Shown piece after piece: positions 49,619-57,595 of a DNA stretch of 64,000 bases; position 1 is the stretch's first letter, and every line of letters begins with the position of its first letter. The stretch covers positions 1 to 64,000 of the forward strand of contig NZ_BMSX01000021.1 of the NCBI RefSeq assembly GCF_014649375.1, given 5' to 3'. The DNA is from Streptomyces aurantiogriseus (GTDB lineage Bacteria; Actinomycetota; Actinomycetes; Streptomycetales; Streptomycetaceae). The notes below the pieces were generated by a model. It had not been told where the DNA came from, did no database searches, and saw nothing but the letters and a program-made list of their open reading frames with translations. Made by a program: the position numbers and the translations under genes.

Positions 49619-51697
49619 TCAGGAAGCCGAGGGCGTCCAGTCCCCCAGCCAGTCCGCGACCTCCTGGTCCGCGGCCTGGGCGGCGGTCAGGTGGGGGCGG
49701 TTGGTGCTTGCCGCGCCCGCGCCTGCGCCGGTGTTCTGGTACTCGGCGAAGCGGTCGTCCTTCCAGGAGAAGCCGCCCATGTCGGACCAGGGGGTCGACT
49801 TGATGGCGGCGCTCAGGGTGGTGTTGCGGACGGTGGTCTGCGGGTCGACGGTGGTGTCGCCGCCGGGGTGCCAGTTGCGGCCGAGGAAGAAGGAGGCAGC
49901 CGTCACGTCGCCGTTGATGGCGGAGCGGTTGATGAGGATGCCCTTGCGGTTGGCGGGGGTGCTGGGGGCCGTCACATAGCCTGCCGAGGTGCCGTTCCAG
50001 CGCTTCTTCAGCGTGATGACGGACTTGTCCACGACGACCGTCGCCCTGCCGAAGATGAAGTCGACGTTGCCGGTGATGTAGGAGTTGGCGATGTAGACCC
50101 GGCCGAGCTTGTCCTTGGCGGCGGTCTCCAGCTCCAGGGTGTCCTGGTCGCCGTTGACGATGACGCCGTCGAGGACGATCTTGTCGGCCTGCGTCAGCAG
50201 CGCCACGGCCTGGTTGGCGATGTCCTGGTGCTTGGCCTCGTCGAAGTCGTTGGTGACGGTGAGGTTGCGCAGCTGGGAGTCGTCCGACTGGACGGAGACG
50301 GTCGCGCTGCCCGGGGTGCCGTACGTACCCGACCCGTCCGGCTTCTGCATGCCGGCCGCGTTGCCGTAGACGATGACGGTGTCCTTGCGGCTGGCGCCCG
50401 CACCCTGGATGGTGACGTGCGGCTTGTTCGCCGGCACCTTGACGACCTCGCGGTACGTGCCCGGCTTGACGGAGATGACCACGCGGGAGGGGTTGTTGGC
50501 CGGTACGGCGTTCACCGCGGCCTGCACCGTCCTGTACTGCCCGCTGCCGTCCTGCGCGACGGTGAGGGTCGTGGCCGCGGCCGCCTTGGTGGTCGCCGTC
50601 GTCGTACTCGTACCGATGGTGGAACGGGGGCCGGCACCGGACTTCAGGAGTGACGGCACGTCGGCGGTCTTGTCGAGCGTGTAGCTGTAGTAGGCCTTCG
50701 GGTCGAAGGCGCTCCCACCGCTCTCGTTGCGCCCGGTCGTCCCGACGAAGGTGTTGCCCTTCTGGACGATGGTCGCGGTGCTGTCCTTGATGACGGGGTT
50801 GTTGACGCCCTGGAAGTAGGAGTTCTCCAGGACCATCTTCGTCTTGCCGCGCGAGTAGTTGCCGTACGAGGACTTGATGGTGGTGCCCGCCACGTCCTCC
50901 AGGAAGTTGTTGTAGAGGTGGGCGTGGGCGGCGTTGTCCGTCGACGGGTTGCGCTGCTCGGTCTCCCGGATCCAGTTGTGGTGGATCGTGATGTCGGTGA
51001 CGACGTTCGTGGTCCAGCCGATACCGAAGGCCTTGTTGTCGTCGCTGAGCTTGTTCCAGGACACGGTCACGTACGTGCTGTCCTTGCGGACGTCGATCAG
51101 CCCGTCGGCCATGTGCCGCAGATCGTTGTGGTCGATCCACACGTGGTGGGCGCCGTCCATCTGGATGGCGTCGAAGTCGTGGTCCTTGTCGTTCCACACG
51201 CCCTGGTACGCGTCCCGGATCGTCAGGTTCCGGATGATGACGTTGTGGACGCCCTGGCCGAGGAAGAAGCCACCCCCGACGATGTGCCCGGAGGTGCCGG
51301 ACCCGACGATCGTCTTGTCGGAGGCGACCTTGATCTCCTTGCCCACCGGGTTCATGTTGATCGTGGCCGCGACGACGATGACGTACGGCTCGGAGGCCGT
51401 CGCGTACTTCTCCAGGTCGGCGAGGGTCTTCACGGTGACGGTCTTGCCGTCCCGCCCGCCGTACGTCCCGTTCTGACCGAGGGCGTTGACGGAGGCGAAC
51501 CCGTCGGCGGTGGCGGTGGCCCAGGCGGGGGCGGCGGTGGTGGCCGCGGACGCGTTCTCCTGGGCGCCGAGTCCGAACACCGTCCCGTACGCCAGCGTGC
51601 CGGCCGCGGTCAGTGCCAGCGGCACCCCGACCGCGAGAGCCTTCTTGCGCCTGCGGTGGCGGGGCCTGCCGGTTTCTGCGACGCGTTGCTCGCTCAT
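49619..51697 (-). CDS. Secreted pectate lyase-pectinesterase fusion
   Basis: A 692-residue, two-catalytic-domain plant-cell-wall enzyme. A signal peptide ends near residue 50 ('GVPLALTAAGTLAYG'). The N-terminal PL1 pectate lyase (about 55-340) has 'WIDHNDLRHMADGLIDVRK' with the Ca-site Asp residues and 'WTTNVVTDITIHHNWIRETE' with the Arg loop. The C-terminal CE8 pectin methylesterase (about 375-690) has 'GTYREVVKVPANKPHVTI', the catalytic Asp in 'ITGNVDFIFGRATV' and 'FFLGRNWHPGGD' with the Arg. The esterase removes methyl groups and the lyase then cuts the product. The RBS GGAAAGG lies in an inverted repeat. Confidence 0.93.
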   Translation of the reverse strand: MSEQRVAETGRPRHRRRKKALAVGVPLALTAAGTLAYGTVFGLGAQENASAATTAAPAWATATADGFASVNALGQNGTYGGRDGKTVTVKTLADLEKYATASEPYVIVVAATINMNPVGKEIKVASDKTIVGSGTSGHIVGGGFFLGQGVHNVIIRNLTIRDAYQGVWNDKDHDFDAIQMDGAHHVWIDHNDLRHMADGLIDVRKDSTYVTVSWNKLSDDNKAFGIGWTTNVVTDITIHHNWIRETEQRNPSTDNAAHAHLYNNFLEDVAGTTIKSSYGNYSRGKTKMVLENSYFQGVNNPVIKDSTATIVQKGNTFVGTTGRNESGGSAFDPKAYYSYTLDKTADVPSLLKSGAGPRSTIGTSTTTATTKAAAATTLTVAQDGSGQYRTVQAAVNAVPANNPSRVVISVKPGTYREVVKVPANKPHVTIQGAGASRKDTVIVYGNAAGMQKPDGSGTYGTPGSATVSVQSDDSQLRNLTVTNDFDEAKHQDIANQAVALLTQADKIVLDGVIVNGDQDTLELETAAKDKLGRVYIANSYITGNVDFIFGRATVVVDKSVITLKKRWNGTSAGYVTAPSTPANRKGILINRSAINGDVTAASFFLGRNWHPGGDTTVDPQTTVRNTTLSAAIKSTPWSDMGGFSWKDDRFAEYQNTGAGAGAASTNRPHLTAAQAADQEVADWLGDWTPSAS

Positions 51698-51700
51698 ACG

Positions 51701-51761
51701 ACCTTTCCGTTCCGTGCGGGGACTGGGACCGCTGCTGAGTCGCCGCACGGAACGGAAAGGT
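51701..51761 (-). promoter_or_regulatory. Long inverted repeat covering the RBS of the pectinase gene
   Basis: Perfect 19-bp arms ACCTTTCCGTTCCGTGCGG (51701-51719) and its complement (51743-51761) flank a 23-bp loop. The arm nearest the gene contains the only good ribosome site, GGAAAGG, 4 bp before the ATG. It could be an operator, or an mRNA hairpin that hides the ribosome site. Confidence 0.7.
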
Positions 51762-51771
51762 TGCCGGGCTT

Positions 51772-52077
51772 CTACGGTGCCGGTGTCTCCAGTGGAATGC
51801 GTTCGCCCCGGCTGGCCGCGACCCGGAGGGCGTCCGCCAGACACTCCGTCGCCCTGCGGAGCGCGAAGCGCACGGCCCGTTCCCCCGCGTGGGGATCGGC
51901 GAGGACGGCTCGGGCCCCGGCCAGTACCTGTTCGCCTGAGTCGAGTTGGGCCGCCTCCACGTCGTCGGCGAGCAGGGAGAGCCTGCTGGTGTCGCTGTCG
52001 GTGCTGAGGTAGCAGGGTTTGCCGTCGGGGGTCGTCCATGGCAGAAGGCGGAGCTTGTCGGCGGGCGCGGTCCTCAC
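51772..52077 (-). CDS. Conserved-looking small protein (101 aa)
   Basis: A 101-residue soluble protein: 'KLRLLPWTTPDGKPCYLSTD', then Leu/Ala-rich helices ('RLSLLADDVEAAQLDSGEQV', 'ERAVRFALRRATECLADAL'). It starts at a GTG overlapping the previous gene's stop by 4 bp (GTGA). Two-gene sets of this type lie next to XRE/DUF397 pairs in Streptomyces, as here. The function is unknown. Confidence 0.72.
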   Translation of the reverse strand: MRTAPADKLRLLPWTTPDGKPCYLSTDSDTSRLSLLADDVEAAQLDSGEQVLAGARAVLADPHAGERAVRFALRRATECLADALRVAASRGERIPLETPAP

Positions 52078-52394
52078 GCGGACACCTCCACTCCGTGAAT
52101 GCGGCACGGCCCGACGTCGATGCCGTGGGCGGCGAGCCAGAGGGCGCGGCGGAGCTGCCGTTGCAGTTTCCGTTCGTGGCGTTCGGTGGGGGTGAGGAGG
52201 TAGGGGCGTACGAGGGGGGTGTCGTACTCGAAGGGGTCGGCTGCGCGGTACGAGCGGCGTGGGTCTGGGGCCAGTGGCTGGTTGCTGACGGCTGGTTGAG
52301 CCAAGGCCGCGCGGTGGCGTCCTCGGGCGGGCAGCAGGGCCCGCACGAGCAGAAGCAGTAGCGATTCGATGAATCCGGCGGTACGTTCGCGCAT
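52074..52394 (-). CDS. Small protein with N-terminal hydrophobic helix (106 aa)
   Basis: A 106-residue protein. The first 22 residues 'RTAGFIESLLLLLVRALLPA' form a possible membrane or amphipathic helix. The rest is basic: 'PLVRPYLLTPTERHERKLQR' and 'RALWLAAHGIDVGPCRIHGV'. Coupled to the following gene by GTGA and divergent from the XRE gene. Function unknown; an accessory to the XRE module is a guess from context. Confidence 0.68.
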   Translation of the reverse strand: MRERTAGFIESLLLLLVRALLPARGRHRAALAQPAVSNQPLAPDPRRSYRAADPFEYDTPLVRPYLLTPTERHERKLQRQLRRALWLAAHGIDVGPCRIHGVEVSA

Positions 52395-52542
52395 GTCGGC
52401 GCTCCTTCGAAGCGACGGCCACGCCCCCGGGCCGAGCAGCATCGGTCGCGGGGGTTTGTCGTGGAATGGGTGTGACGAGCGGTGATTACCGTTCGTGTCT
52501 CGATCGTCACAGCTGCGGCGTACGCTGCGGAAGAGGTTCGGT

Positions 52543-52564
52543 GTTGTCTGGAATGCCAGGCAAC
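52543..52564. promoter_or_regulatory. Palindromic operator upstream of the second XRE gene
   Basis: GTTGTCTGG-AATG-CCAGGCAAC (one mismatch) ends 13 bp before the XRE start codon. A related perfect dyad GTTGTCTG-GAGCG-CAGACAAC occurs inside the same gene at 52952-52972. The shared half-site suggests binding by this regulator. Confidence 0.6.
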
Positions 52565-52577
52565 GGGGAGGGGTGAC

Positions 52578-53411
52578 GTGAGCGAATCGGTTGACGGGGA
52601 GCGGGAGTCAGGGCGGGCTGTACTGGGCCGAACACTCAAGTTGCTCAGGGAGAAGACGGGGAAGTCGCTGGGGCAGCTCGCCGACGACACCGGGTACGAC
52701 AAGAGCTATCTGAGCCGACTGGAGTCGGGTGAGCGGCTGTCCAAGGTGACGGTCATGGAGGACCTGGACAGTTATCACGGCTCCGATGACCTGCTGGTTC
52801 GCCTGTGGCGCGACGCGCGGAAGGAGGTCGTCAAGGACAAGTACAAGGAGTTCATGGAGCGGGAGGCGACGGCACGGGTCATGTGGATGTTTCAGCTGCG
52901 CGTGCCGGGCCTGTTGCAGACCGAGGACTATGCGCGTGCGGTGTTGTCGGGGTTGTCTGGAGCGCAGACAACGGCTGGCAACGGCGAGGAAGTCGAAGAG
53001 CAGGTGGCGTTGTGCATGGGACGGCAGGAGCTGCTGTACCGCGAACCGGCGCCGAGTGTCCGCGTGATCCTTGACGAGGGGGCACTGCGGCGTCCGGTCC
53101 CCAACGCCAAGGTATGGGCAGACCAGTTGTCCCACCTGGTGGAGGCGGCGGAACTGCCGTCGGTGGCAATCCAGGTGCTGCCGTTCGCCGCCGGAGTACA
53201 CGACCTCATGGACAGCCATCTCTGGCTGTTGTGGCAGCGAGCTGGAGACCCCGTTGCCTACGTGGAAGGTAACGGCATCGGTGAGCTGTTCGACGATCCG
53301 GACAGGGTTTTGGCCTTCCGCCTGTCCTACGATCTGGTCAGGGACGCGGCTCTGACTCCAGCGGAGTCGACGGCGTTCATCAAACGCCTTCTGGAGGAGC
53401 ACAGATCATGA
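52578..53411 (+). CDS. XRE-family regulator with DUF5753
   Basis: A 277-residue regulator. The helix-turn-helix is at about residues 15-70 ('LGRTLKLLREKTGKSLGQLA', 'DDTGYDKSYLSRLESGERLS'), and DUF5753 is at about 95-270 ('FQLRVPGLLQTEDYARAVL', 'LLYREPAPSVRVILDEGALR', 'YVEGNGIGELFDDPDRVLAF'). The GTG start has a GGGAGGGGTGA ribosome site. It overlaps the DUF397 gene by 4 bp. A second copy of this kind of module lies at 11.6-12.9 kb, but the two regulators are only distantly alike. Confidence 0.93.
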   Translation: MSESVDGERESGRAVLGRTLKLLREKTGKSLGQLADDTGYDKSYLSRLESGERLSKVTVMEDLDSYHGSDDLLVRLWRDARKEVVKDKYKEFMEREATARVMWMFQLRVPGLLQTEDYARAVLSGLSGAQTTAGNGEEVEEQVALCMGRQELLYREPAPSVRVILDEGALRRPVPNAKVWADQLSHLVEAAELPSVAIQVLPFAAGVHDLMDSHLWLLWQRAGDPVAYVEGNGIGELFDDPDRVLAFRLSYDLVRDAALTPAESTAFIKRLLEEHRS

Positions 53412-53629
53412 ACCGAACCTCTGACCTGACCTCCGCTGTGTGGCGCAAGTCGTCCTACAGCGACGGGGGCGGCACGAACTGCGTCGAGGTCGCCGACGGC
53501 TACCCCGGCATAGTCCCCGTCCGGGACAGCAAGACCCCGGCGGCCCGCCCGCTGTTCTTCTCGGCCGCGTCCTGGGCCGTGTTCGTGGGCGGGGTCAAGG
53601 GAGGGGCGGCTCGGCGCACATTCGGGTGA
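53408..53629 (+). CDS. DUF397 domain protein
   Basis: A 73-residue canonical DUF397 protein: 'AVWRKSSYSDGGGTNCVEVA', then 'IVPVRDSKTP' and 'FFSAASWAVFVGGVKGG'. It is coupled to the XRE gene by ATGA. It ends with a basic tail 'AARRTFG'. Likely a small partner of the regulator. Confidence 0.9.
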   Translation: MNRTSDLTSAVWRKSSYSDGGGTNCVEVADGYPGIVPVRDSKTPAARPLFFSAASWAVFVGGVKGGAARRTFG

Positions 53630-53648
53630 CATATGCCGGCAGCCCCTC

Positions 53649-55148
53649 TTACCCCGCCTCCGGCGGAGCCGTAGGCGCCCCCGGCAGCCGCACCGTCGCC
53701 ACCGTGCCGCCGCCCTCCGCGCGTGCCAGGGTGACCTGCCCGCCCGCCTGCTCGACGGTGCGGGCCACGATCGACAGACCCAGCCCCGACCCTGGCAGGG
53801 CACGCGCGCTCGGCGAGCGCCAGAAGCGGTCGAAGACGTACGGGAGTTCGTCCTCCGGAATACCGGGGCCGTGGTCCCGGACGCTCAGGACACCCCCGCT
53901 GAGCTGCACGTCGATCGTGCCGCCCTCCGGGCTGAACTTCACCGCGTTGTCCAGGATGTTCACCACCGCCCGCTCCAACGCGGCCGGCTCCGCCCGGGTG
54001 TACCAGGGGTCGAGGGACGCCGTGATGGTCAACTCGGGCCCGCGCAGACGGGCCCGGCGCAGGGCCGCCTCCACGGTGTCCTCCAGGGACACCACCTGCA
54101 CCCGCTCACCCCGCTGCCCCTCCGAACGAGACAGCTCCTGCAGGTCGCCTATCAGCGAGGCCAGTTCCGTCATCTGCGCCTTCACCGACGCGAGCAGCGC
54201 CTTGCGGTCGGCGGCGGGGAGGGGACGGCCGGTCTCCTCGCTGCGGGTGAGGAGCTCGATGTTCGTGCGCAGGGAGGTCAGGGGGGTGCGGAGCTCGTGC
54301 CCGGCGTCGGCGATGAGCTGCTGCTGCAGCTCGCGGGAGCTGGCGAGGGAGGCGGTCATCGAGTTGAAGGAGCGGGACAGGCGGGCCACCTCGTCCTCGC
54401 TGTCGTCCTCGACCGGGATGCGGATGCCCAGGTCCTCGGTGCGGGCTACGTGTTCGACGGCCTCGGTGAGCTTGTCGACGGGGCGGAGGCCGGCACGGGC
54501 GACCGCCAGACCGGCGGCTCCGGCGCCGACGACTCCGATGCCGGAGACGAGGAGGAGGATGAGGGCGAGGTCGTTGAGGGTGGACTGGGTGTTCTTGAGG
54601 GGGACCGCGATGAGGAGGGCGGTGTCGGGGTACAGCTGGGGCGGGCTGCCCATGCTCTGGGTGACGAGCAGGGGCGAGGTCAGCACGCGTACAGCGTTGC
54701 CCTCCGAGTCGGTGCCGTTGCGGATGAACCCGTCGTGAATGATCTCGTCGCTGCTGCTCGCGTCCTCGATCACCTTCTTGTCGGAGCCGGTGACCTTGAC
54801 GGTGCCCGCCGAGTTCGGGGAGACACAGGACGTCCCGTCCGCCTTGACCAGCTGGATGTAGGTGCTCTGCGTCCGCAGGCCGCCGAAGTCGTTCTGGTCG
54901 TTCTGGGCGGCCTGGTCGGTCGGGACGGCCTCGGGGCAGGCCGCGAGGAGGCCCTCGACCATGCTGAGCCGCTGCGGCTGCGACATCTTGTTGAGGTCCT
55001 CGTTCACCTGCTGGTACAGCTTCCCCTGCACGATGAACCAGCACGTCACCGAAACCGCCGCCACCGCGAACGCCACTGCCGCGGCGACGAGCATCGACAG
55101 CCGGGCCCGAATGGGAAGGGTCCGGAACCGTCGTACGAGCCTGTTCAC
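53649..55148 (-). CDS. HAMP sensor histidine kinase (OmpR-type system)
   Basis: A 499-residue kinase. The first membrane helix is at about residues 15-38, an extracellular sensor of about 150 residues follows, the second helix is at about 192-214, then a HAMP linker (about 215-270) and the HisKA His in 'LIADAGHELRTPLTSLRTNI'. The HATPase domain has 'ALERAVVNILDNAVKFSPEG', 'VRDHGPGIPEDELPYVFDRF' and 'GSGLGLSIVARTVEQAGG'. It is encoded after the response regulator with a 4-bp overlap. The outer domain has three Cys ('LLAACPEA', 'GTSCVS' and the helix Cys). The signal is unknown. Confidence 0.93.
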   Translation of the reverse strand: MNRLVRRFRTLPIRARLSMLVAAAVAFAVAAVSVTCWFIVQGKLYQQVNEDLNKMSQPQRLSMVEGLLAACPEAVPTDQAAQNDQNDFGGLRTQSTYIQLVKADGTSCVSPNSAGTVKVTGSDKKVIEDASSSDEIIHDGFIRNGTDSEGNAVRVLTSPLLVTQSMGSPPQLYPDTALLIAVPLKNTQSTLNDLALILLLVSGIGVVGAGAAGLAVARAGLRPVDKLTEAVEHVARTEDLGIRIPVEDDSEDEVARLSRSFNSMTASLASSRELQQQLIADAGHELRTPLTSLRTNIELLTRSEETGRPLPAADRKALLASVKAQMTELASLIGDLQELSRSEGQRGERVQVVSLEDTVEAALRRARLRGPELTITASLDPWYTRAEPAALERAVVNILDNAVKFSPEGGTIDVQLSGGVLSVRDHGPGIPEDELPYVFDRFWRSPSARALPGSGLGLSIVARTVEQAGGQVTLARAEGGGTVATVRLPGAPTAPPEAG

Positions 55149-55879
55149 TCCGCTCCGCCCTGTCGCAACACGTACCCCACACCCCGCACGGTGTGCACGA
55201 GCCGCGGCTCGCCGCCCGCCTCGGTCTTGCGGCGGAGGTACATCACATACACGTCCAGCGAGTTGGACGACGGCTCGAAGTCGAAGCCCCAGACGGCCTT
55301 GAGGATCTGCTCCCGGGTGAGGACCTGGCGCGGGTGCGCCATGAACATCTCCAGGAGCGTGAACTCGGTCCGGGTCAGCTCCACCGGCCGCCCGCCCCGG
55401 GTGACCTCGCGTGTCGCGAGGTCCATGCGCAGGTCGGCGAAGGTGAGGGCCTCGTCGTCCGGGGCGGTGTCGGCCATGGCGGCCGCGTACGAGCTGCGCC
55501 GCAGCAGGGCGCGGACGCGGGCGAACAGCTCGTCCAGTTCGAAGGGCTTGACCAGGTAGTCGTCGGCGCCCGCGTCGAGGCCGGTGACCCGGTCGCCGAC
55601 GGTGTCGCGGGCGGTCAGCATGAGGATCGGAGTGGTGTCGCCGGCCCCGCGGATGCGCCGGGCGGCGGTGAGGCCGTCCATGCGGGGCATCTGGATGTCG
55701 AGGACGACCAGGTCGGGCCGGTAGGCGGTCGCCTTCTCCAGGGCGTCCGCGCCGTCCACGGCGACCTCCGTGTCGTAGCCCTCGAAGGCGAGACTGCGCT
55801 GGAGTGCTTCGCGCACCGCCGGCTCGTCGTCGACGATCAGGATGCGCTGGGGTTCACGGTCGCCTTCGGCGGAGCTCAT
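55145..55879 (-). CDS. OmpR/PhoB-family response regulator
   Basis: A 244-residue regulator. The receiver domain has 'RILIVDDEPAVREALQRSL' and the phospho-Asp in 'PDLVVLDIQMPRMDG'. The winged-helix DNA-binding domain has 'RPVELTRTEFTLLEMFMAHP', 'VLTREQILKAVWGFDF' and 'SLDVYVMYLRRKTEAGGEP'. It is the first gene of the pair and its stop overlaps the kinase start. It resembles MprA-type regulators; the HtrA-like protease upstream is a plausible target, as in the MprAB-PepD pairing of mycobacteria. Confidence 0.94.
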   Translation of the reverse strand: MSSAEGDREPQRILIVDDEPAVREALQRSLAFEGYDTEVAVDGADALEKATAYRPDLVVLDIQMPRMDGLTAARRIRGAGDTTPILMLTARDTVGDRVTGLDAGADDYLVKPFELDELFARVRALLRRSSYAAAMADTAPDDEALTFADLRMDLATREVTRGGRPVELTRTEFTLLEMFMAHPRQVLTREQILKAVWGFDFEPSSNSLDVYVMYLRRKTEAGGEPRLVHTVRGVGYVLRQGGAE

Positions 55880-55987
55880 GGTCGTGGATTCCTCGGGTGC
55901 GGTGGGAGGGCAGGGGGCTGAACCGGCGGAACGCCTTCAGCCTCGCACGCTTCCCTGCGGGCGCGTAAAGAGAAGGGCTGGGTGAGA

Positions 55988-56203
55988 TCAGCCGCGGATC
56001 GCCGTGAGGCGGTTCAGCGGAACCCTGCGGCGGTGCGGGCGGGCGGCCGTGGTGCGCAGGCCCATCATCTGCGGGGCCGCCACCTCGGGAGCGCGCTCCA
56101 CCATCTGGCTCACCGGCGCGTGCAGCTCGTACGCGACGTCGAGGGCCAGGCCGAGGTCGGCCGCGCCGAAACCGGTCACCGGGTGCGAAACCTGCTTGAT
56201 CAT
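55988..56203 (-). CDS. Small basic protein of unknown function (71 aa)
   Basis: A 71-residue protein with AGGGAG 9 bp upstream of its ATG. The sequence begins 'MIKQVSHPVTGFGAADLGLA', continues 'YELHAPVSQMVERAPEVAAP' and ends Arg-rich. It lies 40 bp after the stop of the protease gene on the same strand and may be co-transcribed. No family is recognised. The strong ribosome site makes translation likely. Confidence 0.6.
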   Translation of the reverse strand: MIKQVSHPVTGFGAADLGLALDVAYELHAPVSQMVERAPEVAAPQMMGLRTTAARPHRRRVPLNRLTAIRG

Positions 56204-56243
56204 GACGTACTCCCTGCTCGCTCAGTACTCGCTCAGTGGACGT

Positions 56244-57398
56244 TCAGTTGTTGTCGGCGCCGCCGGCCCGCAGCGTGGCCAGGTCGGACTTGACGGTGTT
56301 GATCGGGATGGCGAAGCCGAGGCCGATGCTGCCGGCGTCGGAGGAGGTCGCGTCCGCGGCGGAGTACATCGCGGAGTTGATGCCGATGATGTTGCCGTTG
56401 GCGTCGATCAGCGCGCCGCCGGAGTTGCCGGGGTTGAGGGACGCGTCCGTCTGGAGCGCCTTGTACGTCGTGGTCGACGAGCCGGTGTCACCGTTGAACT
56501 GCTGCCCGCCGAACTCGAACGGCCACCCGCCGCCCTGCTGCTGTTGCTGCTGCCCCTGGCTCTCGTCGGTCGAGACGGTCACGTCCCGGTTCAGGGCGGA
56601 GACGATGCCGCTGGTGACGGTGCCGGTGAGGCCCTCGGGCGAGCCGATCGCCACGACCGTGTCGCCCACCTTCACGCCGTCGGAGTTGCCGAGGGTGGCC
56701 GCCTTGAGGCCGGAGGCGTTCTCCAGCTTGATCAGGGCGAGGTCCTTGCTGCTGTCGGTGCCGACGACCTGGGCGGTGTACGTCTTGCCGTCGCTGGTCG
56801 TCACCTTGATCGAGGAGGCGCCGGAGACGACGTGGTTGTTGGTGATTATTTCCCCGTCGCTGGTGATGATCACACCGGAGCCGGTCGAGGACCCGCCGCT
56901 GAGCGTGGCGCTGATCTCGACGACGCTCGGGCTGACCGCCGCGGCGATGCTGGCGACGTCACCCGTCTTGCTGGAGGGCACCACGCTGGTGGTGGTGGAC
57001 GAGGAGACGACCTGGTCCTTGCCGGTCAGCTCCTGGATGCCGTAGGCCGTGCCGCCGCCGATGGCCGCGGCGATGATCGCCACGGCGGCGAGCAGCGCGA
57101 TCGGGCCCCGGGTGCGCTTCTTCGGTGCCGCACCGTGCGGTGGCGCGGGCTCGGCCGCGACCGGGGTCAGGAGAGCGGTCCCGCCGCCGCTGCCGTCCCC
57201 GCCGGCGGAGGCCTGCGTCTGCGCCGACGTCTGCCACACGGCGGTCGGCTCGACGGGCTGCGCCACCGGCTCGTACGCCGGCGGGGGCGGCCACTCCGGG
57301 TTCACGGGGGTGGAGGCGTGCTGCGGGGCGCCCTGGTACGGGTTCTCGTGGTTCTCGTACGCGTCGTAATCGCCGCTGCGGCGGATGCTCTCGGTCAT
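56244..57398 (-). CDS. Membrane-anchored HtrA-like serine protease without PDZ
   Basis: A 384-residue protease. A hydrophilic Pro/Ala-rich cytoplasmic N-terminus (about 1-95) precedes one membrane helix (about 97-118: 'PIALLAAVAIIAAAIGGG'). The trypsin fold has His in 'GEIITNNHVVSGASSI', Asp in 'SSKDLALIKLENASG' and Ser in 'SLNPGNSGGALIDANGN'. A Gln-rich loop 'DESQGQQQQQQGGG' is unusual. There is no C-terminal PDZ domain. It acts on envelope proteins outside the membrane; the neighbouring OmpR-type system probably responds to the same stress. Confidence 0.9.
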   Translation of the reverse strand: MTESIRRSGDYDAYENHENPYQGAPQHASTPVNPEWPPPPAYEPVAQPVEPTAVWQTSAQTQASAGGDGSGGGTALLTPVAAEPAPPHGAAPKKRTRGPIALLAAVAIIAAAIGGGTAYGIQELTGKDQVVSSSTTTSVVPSSKTGDVASIAAAVSPSVVEISATLSGGSSTGSGVIITSDGEIITNNHVVSGASSIKVTTSDGKTYTAQVVGTDSSKDLALIKLENASGLKAATLGNSDGVKVGDTVVAIGSPEGLTGTVTSGIVSALNRDVTVSTDESQGQQQQQQGGGWPFEFGGQQFNGDTGSSTTTYKALQTDASLNPGNSGGALIDANGNIIGINSAMYSAADATSSDAGSIGLGFAIPINTVKSDLATLRAGGADNN

Positions 57399-57517
57399 GG
57401 CAATGAGCTTCGCGCCCGACCATGAGAGCTCCCTGAGTGCTCCCTGAGAACCCCGGCAGAGTCTCGTAGGCCCGATATAAAGCAGGCTCTCGCAGGGAGC
57501 CCCGCTCTCTCAGACAG

Positions 57518-57595
57518 CCCTCATACAGAGCCGTCAGCGGCCCTCATACAGAGCCGTCAGCGGCCCACACACAGAGCTGTCAGCGGCTCACACAC
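57518..57595. repeat. 23-bp tandem repeat, about 3.3 copies
   Basis: Two identical 23-bp units (57518-57540 and 57541-57563; core CATACAGAGCCGTCAGCGG) are followed by a third with three changes (57564-57586) and a partial fourth that contains the LacI-type gene stop codon. The remainder of the 57399-57587 gap has no gene. Confidence 0.9.
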
